NCBI GenBank assembly: GCA_026914095.1
Contig: JAPPIY010000121.1
Location: 1 to 8,604, forward strand
From: Oligoflexia bacterium
Lineage (GTDB): Bacteria > Bdellovibrionota > Bdellovibrionia > Bdellovibrionales > UBA1609
DNA length: 8,604 nucleotides
Direction: 5' to 3'
Shown here: one piece after another, positions 1 through 6,339 of the stretch
How positions within the stretch are numbered: position 1 is the stretch's first letter
How the letters are laid out: each line of letters opens with the position of its first letter
Position numbers and translations under genes: made by a program
The notes under the pieces: generated by a model
Told to the model about the DNA's origin: nothing
What the model saw: the letters and a program-made list of their open reading frames with translations, nothing else
The model's database searches: none

Positions 1-142
1 TTTTAAAAAACGAGAAAATAAAGGGAATCAAGTGCAGTCATGTATATAATTCCCAGGATAGTATTAAAATAATTGAAAATAGCGGTTAAAAGGTGATCAG
101 AGGAATATCTATTTTTTTGGCTAATGACACTTTAAGCCTACT

Positions 143-1357
143 ATGATAGATGTTAAAGTATTATCTATGGAATCATCTAAAAACATTTTAACTGTCTCTC
201 AAATTTCTTCTCAAATTAGAAATTGTTTAGAATCCCGTTTTTCTTCTATTTGGATTAAAGGGGAAATTTCCAACTTTATCGCTCATGGCTCCGGACATTG
301 GTATTTCAGTTTAAAAGATGAAAATTCTCAAATCAAAGCAGTTATGTTTAGAGGTCAAAATCAAAAATTGTCTTTTCGCCCTCAAACTGGAGAGGAGATT
401 TTAGTTCGGGGCCAAATCAGTGTTTATCCTCCCAGAGGCGGCTATCAGGTTTTATGTTATGACATGGAAGTGGTTGGCTCTGGCTTATTGCAAAGACAAT
501 TTGAGCAGATTAAAAGAAAACTGAAAGCAGAAGGCCTTTTTGAATCGGAGCGAAAAAAATCGCTTCCTCTTTTTCCCCGCCATATTGTTTTAATTACATC
601 GCCAACAGGAGCGGCTGTCCGTGATATACTGCAAATTTTAAATCGGAGGTTTAAAGCCGTGCGAATCACTCTTATACCAGCTCTTGTTCAAGGAGATCAA
701 GCGCCTTCCAGCCTGCTAAATGCTTTGTCTTTGTCTAAAAAGCTGGCGCCCGAAGTAATCATTATGGGAAGAGGAGGAGGCTCAACAGAAGATCTTTGGG
801 CTTTTAATGATGAGACCTTGGCCCGCGCGATTTCCGCTCACCCTATCCCTATTATTTCAGCTGTGGGGCATGAAATTGATTTTACAATCTGCGATTTTAC
901 AGCTGATTTAAGAGCGCCCACTCCTTCCGCCGCGGCAGAGCTTGTTGTTCAAAATGGAGATGATTTGTTGGAAAAAACAGCTCGGTTAAAGAAACAGCTT
1001 TATCAAAGCTTACAGCTGAAAATTGGTTTTTTTAAAGATAAACTGCTGAGTTTGGAAAAAGCTTTGATTCATCCCAAAAGATACATTCAGGATTTTTCTC
1101 AAAAATTAGATGAAACCAGCTTGAGATTCAATCAGAATGTCAAACAATTTTTTGAAAATAAAAAACAACAGATCAGTCACTTGGAGCGGGTTTTGTTGGC
1201 TTTAAACCCCAAACAAGTTATGGAAAGAGGTTTTTCTATTGTGACAAATGCAGAAGGAGACCCGATTTTTGATACAAAAGATTTGAAAATAAAAGAAATT
1301 TTGAATATAGATTTTTTTAAAGGTCAGGTGAAAGCCGAAGTGAAACAAAAAAATTAA
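143..1357 (+). CDS. xseA: Exodeoxyribonuclease VII large subunit
   Basis: Catalytic large subunit of exonuclease VII, a cytoplasmic metal-independent nuclease that degrades single-stranded DNA from both ends into oligonucleotides during repair. An N-terminal OB-fold occupies about residues 16-112 (VWI/IWIKGEISNF and GHWYFSLKD are typical). The catalytic core follows at about 130-270, with ITSPTGAAVRDI (151-162), GRGGGSTEDLWAFND (209-223) and SAVGHEID (239-246) followed by DLRAPTPSAAAE (255-266). A charged helical region (about 275-350) precedes the C-terminal ERGFSIV segment (361-367). At 404 residues it is slightly shorter than the E. coli protein, mostly in the coiled-coil part, which varies in this family. 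Neither ATG 143 nor the in-frame ATG at 167 has a Shine-Dalgarno site. The family normally begins shortly before the TVSQI segment, so 167 is equally possible. xseB follows after 14 bases. Identification is very secure; the exact start is not. Confidence 0.97.
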   Translation: MIDVKVLSMESSKNILTVSQISSQIRNCLESRFSSIWIKGEISNFIAHGSGHWYFSLKDENSQIKAVMFRGQNQKLSFRPQTGEEILVRGQISVYPPRGGYQVLCYDMEVVGSGLLQRQFEQIKRKLKAEGLFESERKKSLPLFPRHIVLITSPTGAAVRDILQILNRRFKAVRITLIPALVQGDQAPSSLLNALSLSKKLAPEVIIMGRGGGSTEDLWAFNDETLARAISAHPIPIISAVGHEIDFTICDFTADLRAPTPSAAAELVVQNGDDLLEKTARLKKQLYQSLQLKIGFFKDKLLSLEKALIHPKRYIQDFSQKLDETSLRFNQNVKQFFENKKQQISHLERVLLALNPKQVMERGFSIVTNAEGDPIFDTKDLKIKEILNIDFFKGQVKAEVKQKN

Positions 1358-1371
1358 AGGAAAGGTGAAAT

Positions 1372-1596
1372 ATGGAGTTTGAAAAACAAATAAAAGAAGT
1401 AGAGAAAATCAATGAGGAAATCTCAAGCGGAAAACTGGGTTTAAAGGCCAGCATTTCAGCTTTTAAAAAAGGCTTAAAATTGATTGAGAGTTGTAAAAAA
1501 GAGCTCACTCAAGCAGAAGAGTCTGTTAAAAAGCTTGTGGGTGTTGATGAAGAGACAGGAGACATTCAAACAGAGGATTTTACACCAGAAAATTAA
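1372..1596 (+). CDS. xseB: Exodeoxyribonuclease VII small subunit
   Basis: Small helical subunit of exonuclease VII, several copies of which bind the long helical region of XseA. The 74-residue length is normal for the family. The N-terminal pattern FEKQIKEVEKINEEISSGKLGL (positions 3-24) followed by a second helix with FKKGLKLIESCKKELTQAEE matches the XseB two-helix hairpin, including the conserved glycine before the LKLIESC segment. The acidic C-terminal tail (DEETGDIQTEDF) is also usual. The start codon has an AAAGG Shine-Dalgarno at 1361-1365, six bases upstream. The gene lies 14 bases after xseA on the same strand, so the two are almost certainly co-transcribed. Confidence 0.93.
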   Translation: MEFEKQIKEVEKINEEISSGKLGLKASISAFKKGLKLIESCKKELTQAEESVKKLVGVDEETGDIQTEDFTPEN

Positions 1597-1601
1597 CAGC
1601 C

Positions 1602-1710
1602 AAGTATTTAAATAAAATCTGATTAGAGGTTATTCATAAATCTGGGCTATAGCTGCCCCGATAATATCATAAGTATTTAGTAAAAATCTGTTAGAGGTTA
1701 TCTCATAAAT
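1602..1710. repeat. Pair of imperfect 40-bp direct repeats
   Basis: Copy A is 1602-1641 and copy B is 1671-1710, 69 bases apart start to start. Both begin AAGTATTTA and share AAAATCTG, TTAGAGGTTAT and TCATAAAT. By hand alignment they differ at three substitutions and two single-base indels over 41 columns. No coding frame runs through them. They could be ends of a decayed insertion sequence or a local duplication; the sequence alone does not decide. Confidence 0.75.
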
Positions 1711-1776
1711 ATAAAAAGCCTGGAAAAATGGAGTTGCCATTAAATTTAGAGCTGAGTTTTTATAGTGAAAAATTTT

Positions 1777-1800
1777 GAGCTAATAACCAGCTAGCTTTTT
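1777..1800 (+). terminator. Possible intrinsic terminator after xseAB
   Basis: AGCTA (1778-1782) can pair with TAGCT (1792-1796) around a nine-base loop, and the right arm runs into five T residues. The stem is short and AT-rich, and it lies about 180 bases after xseB, so this is a weak call. The rest of the 1597-1927 spacer holds only the direct repeats and no recognisable gene. Confidence 0.3.
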
Positions 1801-1927
1801 CTATTACAAGATAGAAACATCTTAGGATAAATTATGCAGATTTTATTTAGTCGGCGCTGAAGCTGTCTATATTTTGCCAATCTTATTGAAAAAGCTGTTT
1901 ACCAAAAAAAACTTTGTAATTAAAAAA

Positions 1928-2506
1928 TCACTCTGCTTTGCAGTCAGAATTAAAACGCTTGACTGAAAAGCCATTCTTCCTCAACTTGTCTAATACATTA
2001 AAAGAGCCTTGAAAGTGGAGCATCCCGCCGGCAACAAACATATTGGTATTGTCTTCCCGCACATGGGCGGAAAGAAGCTTTTTTAGCCATATTTCATTTC
2101 TTTTCTTTAACAGATTGCGTTGCAAACGGTCCTTATAGCTTTTGACCATATCTTCTGTCCAGCCTTGTCGTTTTAGAACCTGTTCATCCATTTTAAAAAA
2201 ATCAATAGATTCCCCATTTTTATATTTCTGTATCATGTTCTCCATCACTTTAAAAACTTCCGCAATTTCTTTTTGCTGGCAGTCGCGGCTGTATCTCTTG
2301 ACAGCCCTCTCAACCTGTTCTTTAGAAGCTATCTTAGTCTGTGTTCTAACTAAATCAAAGATAGAATCTTTTTCATCCAAGGAACTTTGAGGGATATTTT
2401 TTGTCTGAGCCAATTGCCGAATTTGATCATCTAATTTTTGCGACAGTTGCTTAGAATAAAGTTTAAACTGTTCTTCCACAAATTTTTCATGCTTTGATCG
2501 GCACAT
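1928..2506 (-). CDS. TraB/GumN-family protein, C-terminal part (frameshifted)
   Basis: This is the C-terminal two thirds of a TraB/GumN-family protein (the superfamily that includes the Tiki metalloproteases). Visible landmarks are LDDQIRQLAQTKNIP (residues 25-39), which matches the family segment before the central helices; RNEIWLKKL (136-144); and FVAGGMLHFQG (157-167) followed by VLDKLRKNGFSVKRF (171-185). GMLH is the second of the two GxxH motifs that mark the fold. The ATG at 2506 overlaps the upstream reading frame by 20 bases and has no Shine-Dalgarno site. This half lacks the first GxxH motif, so it is not a complete protein. A CTGC-AAA-GCAG mini-hairpin at the end of the gene followed by a T6 run could act as a weak terminator. 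Family assignment is good; whether this half is translated is unknown. Confidence 0.8.
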   Translation of the reverse strand: MCRSKHEKFVEEQFKLYSKQLSQKLDDQIRQLAQTKNIPQSSLDEKDSIFDLVRTQTKIASKEQVERAVKRYSRDCQQKEIAEVFKVMENMIQKYKNGESIDFFKMDEQVLKRQGWTEDMVKSYKDRLQRNLLKKRNEIWLKKLLSAHVREDNTNMFVAGGMLHFQGSFNVLDKLRKNGFSVKRFNSDCKAE

Positions 2507-2939
2507 AGTACTTCGTCAGATAGAAAAGACCAAAATAACTCAGCTGTTTAACAATTTGAGACTGTTCCTGATTTGTTTTTGTCTTAAAAAAATTCTGAGT
2601 TTCCTCATTAAGGCTTTTAAAACTGTAGCCGGAGAGGTCCTTCATCAAACTATGCGCCGCAATGTCTGTCAATTCCTTTTCTTTTTGTAGTTTTTCTGTC
2701 CAAACCAAGACACTTTGATTGAGAGAGTCAGAAATAACCTGATGGCATTGCAGATCTTTCAAGCCTACCACTTGGTGTATAGTTCCTAAAATATAAATTG
2801 TCCTGCCCTCTTTTTCCGCCTTCCAAAAGAAAGGGCCTTTTTTATAAGGAATGAAGAAACTAAATGACTCTTTACTATAAGAAATAAAGGAGCTAAATAA
2901 AACCAAAATCAATAATGTTTTCATATAAGCGCTGATCAT
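2487..2939 (-). CDS. TraB/GumN-family protein, N-terminal part (frameshifted)
   Basis: This is the N-terminal part of the same TraB/GumN-family protein. It has a signal-peptide-like start (MKTLLILVLFSSFIS, residues 6-20), then FFWKAEKEGRTIYILGTIH (37-55), with GTIH being the first GxxH metal-site motif, then a helix ending in LVWTE (78-82) where the family usually has a conserved Glu. It stops after YYVPIKA. A +1 shift in the overlap 2487-2506 joins it to the downstream frame, giving a protein of about 330 residues, normal for the family. The promoter at 2941-2969 predicts a transcript start near 2934, downstream of ATG 2939, so the ATG at 2924 (MKTLL) is the better start. It probably encodes an exported or envelope protein; its substrate is unknown. 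Confidence 0.8.
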   Translation of the reverse strand: MISAYMKTLLILVLFSSFISYSKESFSFFIPYKKGPFFWKAEKEGRTIYILGTIHQVVGLKDLQCHQVISDSLNQSVLVWTEKLQKEKELTDIAAHSLMKDLSGYSFKSLNEETQNFFKTKTNQEQSQIVKQLSYFGLFYLTKYYVPIKA

Positions 2940-2940
2940 A

Positions 2941-2969
2941 ATTGTATCTATATATGATATTATTCACAA
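2941..2969 (-). promoter_or_regulatory. Sigma70-like promoter of the TraB/GumN gene
   Basis: On the minus strand, TTGTGA (2969-2964) and TACAAT (2946-2941) are separated by 17 bases. The -10 box matches the consensus at five of six positions and the -35 box at four. The implied transcript start is near 2934, which favours ATG 2924 over ATG 2939. Confidence 0.45.
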
Positions 2970-3007
2970 GTTTTTTTAAGAAAAAAGAGGATTATATGCC
3001 TTCCGCC

Positions 3008-3145
3008 ACGCAAAGCCTATCTATAATAGCCTTTAAATAATAAGGTTTTAGGAGTAGAAGTTTGAAACTTGACATTACTTTTTCATAGGTTCAAACTTAC
3101 AGGTGATTCGCCAAACTCATCATTTATGAACTGTAGGCTCTGCGT
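3008..3145. repeat. Two inverted-repeat pairs in the spacer
   Basis: The outer arms are ACGCAAAGCCTA (3008-3019) and TAGGCTCTGCGT (3134-3145), pairing at 11 of 12 positions. Inside them, the arms at 3058-3069 and 3087-3098 also pair at 11 of 12 positions, around a 17-base loop. There is no T run, so this is not a typical terminator. It may be a folded RNA or a small mobile-element remnant. It overlaps the end of the possible ORF at 3120-3254. Confidence 0.55.
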
Positions 3146-3254
3146 CCCATATTGCCTCCTTTTTTCCCTTTAAATGAAAATCAGCCTCTCGTCTCCCTCC
3201 ATTTATCGGGATTTCACAAAACTTCAGCTTCTTAAGCCTTCTGCCGCTGGACAT
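3120..3254 (-). CDS. Possible 44-residue hypothetical ORF
   Basis: A short reading frame downstream of the permease gene and on the same strand. It starts MSSGRRLKKLKFCEIPINGG and ends AIWDAEPTVHK before a double stop; the frame is open further upstream to about 3332. The amino-acid mix looks protein-like (EIPINGGRREADFHLKG), unlike random AT-rich DNA. There is no Shine-Dalgarno site before the ATG, and I recognise no family. It could be the tail of a decayed gene instead of a functional small protein. The remainder of the 2940-3362 spacer holds the inverted repeats and no other supported gene. Confidence 0.25.
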   Translation of the reverse strand: MSSGRRLKKLKFCEIPINGGRREADFHLKGKKEAIWDAEPTVHK

Positions 3255-3362
3255 ACACTTGACAGATGTTATTTTTAAATGAATTGATACACTGTCCGAT
3301 TTTTGATTAGCTTGCGCTCTATTTTTCCAAATTTATTATGACTCGCTTTTAAGTGAGAGTTA

Positions 3363-4418
3363 TTAAATATTGTCTGAAATGTGTTGATACACAGCCATAA
3401 CGGAGACTTTAAGGGCATTTACAAGAGGGATGCTTATAATCATTCCTATAATTCCCATAAACTGCGCCCCTGCAATGATAATAACAACTACAGTGAGCGG
3501 ATGAAGATTGACAATGCGGGCCAGCAGTATGGGAACCAAAACCATAGAGTCAATCACCTGTGTAAAAAAGAACAGTCCCATAACCAAAAGAATCTGACCG
3601 GTTTCATAATCACCGGCCAAAGCAACTAATAAAACAGGAATACTGCCAATAATAGGTCCAATATAAGGGACTAAATTGGTAAGACTGGCAAAAATTCCAA
3701 GCAAAATGGCAAAAGGAAATTTTAATAAAATCAGCCCTGCGCCTACAATTAAGCCTACAATAAAAGCTTCTAAAATACGGCCTCTGATGAAAACACCAAT
3801 TTGTTTGTTGATTTTATAGTGGAGGCTTAAAAACATTTCAAAAACATGGTTGGGAACCAAAGGGTAAAGGCTTCTTGTCAGCCCCAGCCGGCTTTTCATC
3901 ATAAAAAAAGCAAAAAAAGGAGCTAATAGAAGAATAGTGAAGGATTGAGTTAGGGTGGAGGGCAAATCTTCTAAAAAGGCGTTGCCAAAAGAAGATAAAA
4001 TCTGTGTAAATTTATCTGACAAATTAAAGTCTTTAACAAAAATAAAATTGCTTTCCAGATGATCCTGCCAATTGTTTATTAAAACAGATATTTGATCAAT
4101 GTATTTTGGAAATTCTTCCTGTAATTTGTTGAATTGCTTAGACAGGAAGGGCAGAGACCAAAACAACAAAGCCCCTAGAGAGCCGAGAAAGCTGAAAAAT
4201 ACGATAGGAACAGCATAAGCCCTGGGTATCCACAGGCTCAAAAAATTAGCCGGCGGAAGGAGCACAAAGCTTAAAACAAAGGCTAATAACAGAGTGATAA
4301 AAAGCCCTTTAATTATAAAAAGACTGGCTAATAACAAAGAAAATATAATTAAGAAAAAGATCAAGCGAAAAAAATTCAACCGCTTAATTCGTTTTTGTTT
4401 TTCTAGGGAGGATGTCAT
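3363..4418 (-). CDS. AI-2E family transporter (permease)
   Basis: Integral inner-membrane protein of the AI-2E transporter family (PF01594, relatives YhhQ-neighbour TqsA/PerM type). The 351-residue length is typical. Hydrophobic segments lie at about 17-36, 37-58, 67-92, 158-174, 216-232, 236-266, 275-298 and 306-335, with a hydrophilic region at about 95-155 between the third and fourth. The family signature NLVPYIGPIIGSIP is at 248-261, and the closing segment LHPLTVVVIIIAGAQFMGIIGM (305-326) then SIPLVNALKV also fits. Members export small molecules or exchange ions; the substrate here cannot be told. The start codon overlaps the stop of the preceding gene as ATGA and lacks its own Shine-Dalgarno site, so translation probably depends on the upstream gene. 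Identification is secure, substrate is not. Confidence 0.93.
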   Translation of the reverse strand: MTSSLEKQKRIKRLNFFRLIFFLIIFSLLLASLFIIKGLFITLLLAFVLSFVLLPPANFLSLWIPRAYAVPIVFFSFLGSLGALLFWSLPFLSKQFNKLQEEFPKYIDQISVLINNWQDHLESNFIFVKDFNLSDKFTQILSSFGNAFLEDLPSTLTQSFTILLLAPFFAFFMMKSRLGLTRSLYPLVPNHVFEMFLSLHYKINKQIGVFIRGRILEAFIVGLIVGAGLILLKFPFAILLGIFASLTNLVPYIGPIIGSIPVLLVALAGDYETGQILLVMGLFFFTQVIDSMVLVPILLARIVNLHPLTVVVIIIAGAQFMGIIGMIISIPLVNALKVSVMAVYQHISDNI

Positions 4419-4918
4419 TTTGAGGAATGAGCTTGTAAAATCTTTTGTTCCGCTTTTTGAAGCCTACTGCTTAATATTTCACTGATTTTAGTTAAAATTT
4501 TAATACCCATTTTAGGATAATTTTCTAAAATCAGCTGTAAATCCGGCTGGAAAAAACCCAGCAGTTTAGAATCCCCTGCGGATTGAGCAAACATGCTTTG
4601 ATAGGCTTTTTTATGCACTAAAGAGAGCTCGCCAAAAAAATGCCCTTCCTTTAAAGCGGAAATGAGGGAAGACTCTTCTTGAGAATTAGGCTGTCCTTGA
4701 AGGATATTAACCCTTCCTTTCAATATTATATACATGCCAGTTCCTGAAGAGGGCTTAAAAACAATTTCTCCGTCCGCATAAATTCTGTGATGAAGAAGAC
4801 TTCTCAAAAAGGACATTTCCTTGTTTGTCAGATCTGAAAATAAGGGACAGTTTTGGATAAACTTCAACTCACCCTCTTTTTCTTTTTTAAAAAAATTTTC
4901 AAAAAAAACTTCTAACAT
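4415..4918 (-). CDS. Cyclic nucleotide-binding-fold protein
   Basis: A 167-residue protein that is almost entirely one cyclic-nucleotide-binding (cNMP) domain. CPLFSDLTNKEMSFLRSLL (24-42) is the typical entry helix, ADGEIVFKPSSGTGMYIILKGRV (48-70) the beta roll, and EGHFFGELSLVHKKAYQSMFAQS (91-113) the phosphate-binding cassette. The cassette keeps the Gly-Glu pair (96-97), but the Arg that contacts the cyclic phosphate in CAP and PKA is not evident (KKAYQS in its place), so ligand binding is doubtful. There is no C-terminal helix-turn-helix, so it is not a CRP-type transcription factor. It is the first gene of a two-gene operon with the permease, with a Shine-Dalgarno AAGGG at 4929-4925 and a strong promoter. 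A role in controlling the permease is inference. Confidence 0.9.
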   Translation of the reverse strand: MLEVFFENFFKKEKEGELKFIQNCPLFSDLTNKEMSFLRSLLHHRIYADGEIVFKPSSGTGMYIILKGRVNILQGQPNSQEESSLISALKEGHFFGELSLVHKKAYQSMFAQSAGDSKLLGFFQPDLQLILENYPKMGIKILTKISEILSSRLQKAEQKILQAHSSK

Positions 4919-4939
4919 TTTTTACCCTTGTGAGTGGAA

Positions 4940-4967
4940 TTTATATCTTTTTTCTAGCGTTTGTCAA
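4940..4967 (-). promoter_or_regulatory. Strong sigma70-like promoter of the cNMP-domain/permease operon
   Basis: On the minus strand a perfect TTGACA (4967-4962) is followed after 16 bases by TATAAA (4945-4940). The predicted transcript start is near 4933, leaving a leader of about 15 bases that contains the AAGGG ribosome site. No other gene is seen in the 4919-5115 spacer. Confidence 0.65.
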
Positions 4968-5115
4968 ACATCAGAGCTATATTATTCGTTAAAAAAATGA
5001 ACTGTCATGTTTTTGATCTCTATTTCAGAATATTCTATCTTTATTAGAGTGGATGATCTGCGCTAAATATATAATTTTTCCCTTTTTGAAACAAAACAAA
5101 TGGATGAAAGGCCAG

Positions 5116-6120
5116 CTAGAAAAGCTGAAAAACCTGTTGTTTTAAAATCCAGCCCGTTTGTTTTTTTTGGTTTTTTACTTTTAGCCATTTTCCTTTTTCT
5201 TTTAAAACCGCAAGCTCTTCTAAAGGAGGCAATTTGACTGTGTTGGGGGCCGATTCAACGGGGGCTAATTTTAAATGAGTTTCTATGAGAGGGCTGACCT
5301 GATTCTTTAAAAAGAACAAATTTCCTCCCAACAAAAAAGCGAAAGCAAGCAGTCCAGCTAACAGGTTTTTAAAATAAAAAGAGTAAGAGGTTTTTAAATA
5401 AAGAATAAAAAAGATAACAGCAATGAGGCTGATTATAATAAAGCCTGCTAACAAAAACACTGAAAAGAAAGAAACCGACTCTTTTAACTGGTTGAGCAGA
5501 AAATAAGAAGGCGGAAATAAATTTTGATAGAAATTCTTTTTTAATAAAAGAACAGCCTGTATTTTGTTTTTATCTTTTAACAGCTCTAAAGCTTTGTTAT
5601 GAATTTTTAAAGAGGAATTGCTCACGAAAAACTGATCTAAAGCTTGTATTTCATCAGAAGGCTTAGCTTTATTGACTGAAAGTTCAGAGTTATTGGAAGA
5701 TTCAGGAGTATTTTGCTCGGTTGCGATTATTTCTCCGCTGTTATCTATAGAATCATGTTGGGTTGCTAATTGCTCTTTAGAAAAGATATGAGTTTTTTTG
5801 GAAGACTCTCTTAACCGTTCCCTAGCTGAACTGCTTTTAGAAGGGTCTTTAACAGAAAGCACATTGTCCCCAGGCTCTGAAGGCGCTATTACATATTTAT
5901 CAGCAAGAGAGAGAAGATTCACTGTCATAAAGTGTTGTTGTTTTATACCAATCGTATTTGAGTTTTTCTGCCTGAAGTGGAGATTCCCGCTTTCGCGGGA
6001 ATGACAAAATGCGGAAAATTTCAAACACGATCGGTATAAAAGCCGTTTTTCAACTATATAAGATTGAGCAAAAAGAGGCCAAGAGAAGAAGACCCAGATA
6101 CAAATAATAGAAAAGCTCAT
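5116..6120 (-). CDS. BatE-like membrane protein with C-terminal SH3-like domain, containing a MITE insertion
   Basis: A 334-residue predicted envelope protein. It has a signal-peptide-like start (1-19, ending FAQS), residues 28-60 encoded by a MITE, a long polar low-complexity linker rich in Ser, Asn and Lys (about 78-160), a helical stretch resembling one TPR unit (about 172-210), two membrane segments (about 218-242 and 252-271), and a bacterial SH3-like domain (about 287-332; LEELAVLKEKGKWLKVK and TGWILKQQVF). The TPR/two-membrane-helix/SH3 order resembles BatE of the Bat aerotolerance operon, but no batA, batB or batD gene is in the window, so this is a resemblance only. No Shine-Dalgarno site precedes ATG 6120, and a second MITE ends seven bases upstream. 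The N terminus may therefore be rebuilt or the gene inactive; ATG 5928 (MTVNLLSLADK) is an alternative start that would skip the MITE and the signal peptide. Confidence 0.7.
   Translation of the reverse strand: MSFSIICIWVFFSWPLFAQSYIVEKRLLYRSCLKFSAFCHSRESGNLHFRQKNSNTIGIKQQHFMTVNLLSLADKYVIAPSEPGDNVLSVKDPSKSSSARERLRESSKKTHIFSKEQLATQHDSIDNSGEIIATEQNTPESSNNSELSVNKAKPSDEIQALDQFFVSNSSLKIHNKALELLKDKNKIQAVLLLKKNFYQNLFPPSYFLLNQLKESVSFFSVFLLAGFIIISLIAVIFFILYLKTSYSFYFKNLLAGLLAFAFLLGGNLFFLKNQVSPLIETHLKLAPVESAPNTVKLPPLEELAVLKEKGKWLKVKNQKKQTGWILKQQVFQLF
5941..6041. mobile_element. MITE copy 1 (about 101 bp), inside the SH3-protein gene
   Basis: Terminal inverted repeats of about 27 bases (5941-5967 and 6015-6041) agree at about 23 positions; on each inward reading they fit TTATACYRATCNTGTTTGAA apart from one or two positions. 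The centre holds a perfect hairpin, ATTCCC-GCTTTCGC-GGGAAT, at 5983-6002. No transposase is encoded, so it would be moved in trans. TATA at both outer ends would suit a TA-targeting (IS630/Tc1-like) element, which is inference. Read on the minus strand it adds in-frame codons without a stop to the host gene, giving the peptide FCHSRESGNLHF, a string often seen where such repeats are read as protein. Confidence 0.8.
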
Positions 6121-6127
6121 ATTTTAC

Positions 6128-6273
6128 TTTTATACTGATCTTGTTTGAATTTTTCATCTTATTTATTCAGACTGATCCCATCAACCTGAATTCCCGTAAA
6201 AGCCTGCCCTCGCGAAAGCAGGAGCGGGAATCTATTCTAAAGCCTGAAATTTTCAAACAGGATTAGTATAATA
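6128..6273. mobile_element. MITE copy 2 (about 145 bp), upstream of the SH3-protein gene
   Basis: Inverted ends at 6128-6155 and 6246-6273 share the same consensus as copy 1 (TTATACT-RATC-N-TGTTTGAA on inward reading). The interior is longer and contains nested inverted repeats: ATTCCCG (6190-6196) with CGGGAAT (6225-6231) outside, and CCTGC (6203-6207) with GCAGG (6218-6222) inside. It starts seven bases before ATG 6120, so its left end supplies the immediate upstream region, including a TATAAA on the minus strand (6134-6129) that could serve as a -10 box. Confidence 0.75.
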
Positions 6274-6296
6274 GATTTTTTGTATAAACACAATAT

Positions 6297-6316
6297 AAAG
6301 GGTTTCAATTAAAATT
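6297..6316. repeat. 20-bp exact direct repeat, copy 1
   Basis: AAAGGGTTTCAATTAAAATT occurs here and again, identically and in the same orientation, at 7819-7838. The flanks show only weak further similarity. A perfect 20-mer is unlikely by chance at this distance even in AT-rich DNA. The two copies bracket the Cache lipoprotein gene and the purE remnant. Confidence 0.7.
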
Positions 6317-6339
6317 TGTGTTTAAATCTATCTTCATGC

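Noticed and set aside
2992..3075. 27-codon minus-strand frame containing KPYYLKAI, faintly like the start of SspB
   Set aside because: Too short, lacks the conserved Trp and the TPH segment, and stops at once; the likeness may be chance.
3126..3148. GGGACGCAGAGCC on the minus strand (and ACGCAAAGCC at 3008-3017) resembling the c-di-GMP-I riboswitch core
   Set aside because: The other conserved parts (CACGCA-AGGGCAAACC arm and the GGGUUGCCG-type second helix) are absent, and the position is downstream of genes and not in a leader.
3381..3629. 82-residue plus-strand frame
   Set aside because: It is antisense to the strongly conserved C-terminal part of the AI-2E-family permease and has an Asn/His/Tyr-rich, unnatural composition.
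4415..4918. CRP/FNR-type transcription factor
   Set aside because: The protein ends soon after the cyclic-nucleotide fold and has no helix-turn-helix domain.
5105..5125. CAGCT-TTTCT-AGCTG hairpin at the SH3-protein stop codon as a terminator
   Set aside because: The stem is only five bases and no T run follows directly on the gene strand.
5798..6004. 68-residue plus-strand frame
   Set aside because: It is antisense to the SH3-protein gene and runs into the MITE palindrome; no ribosome site or family likeness.
6297..6316. GTTTCAATTAAAATT resembling part of a CRISPR repeat
   Set aside because: Only two copies exist, about 1.5 kb apart, with no spacer-repeat array and no cas gene.
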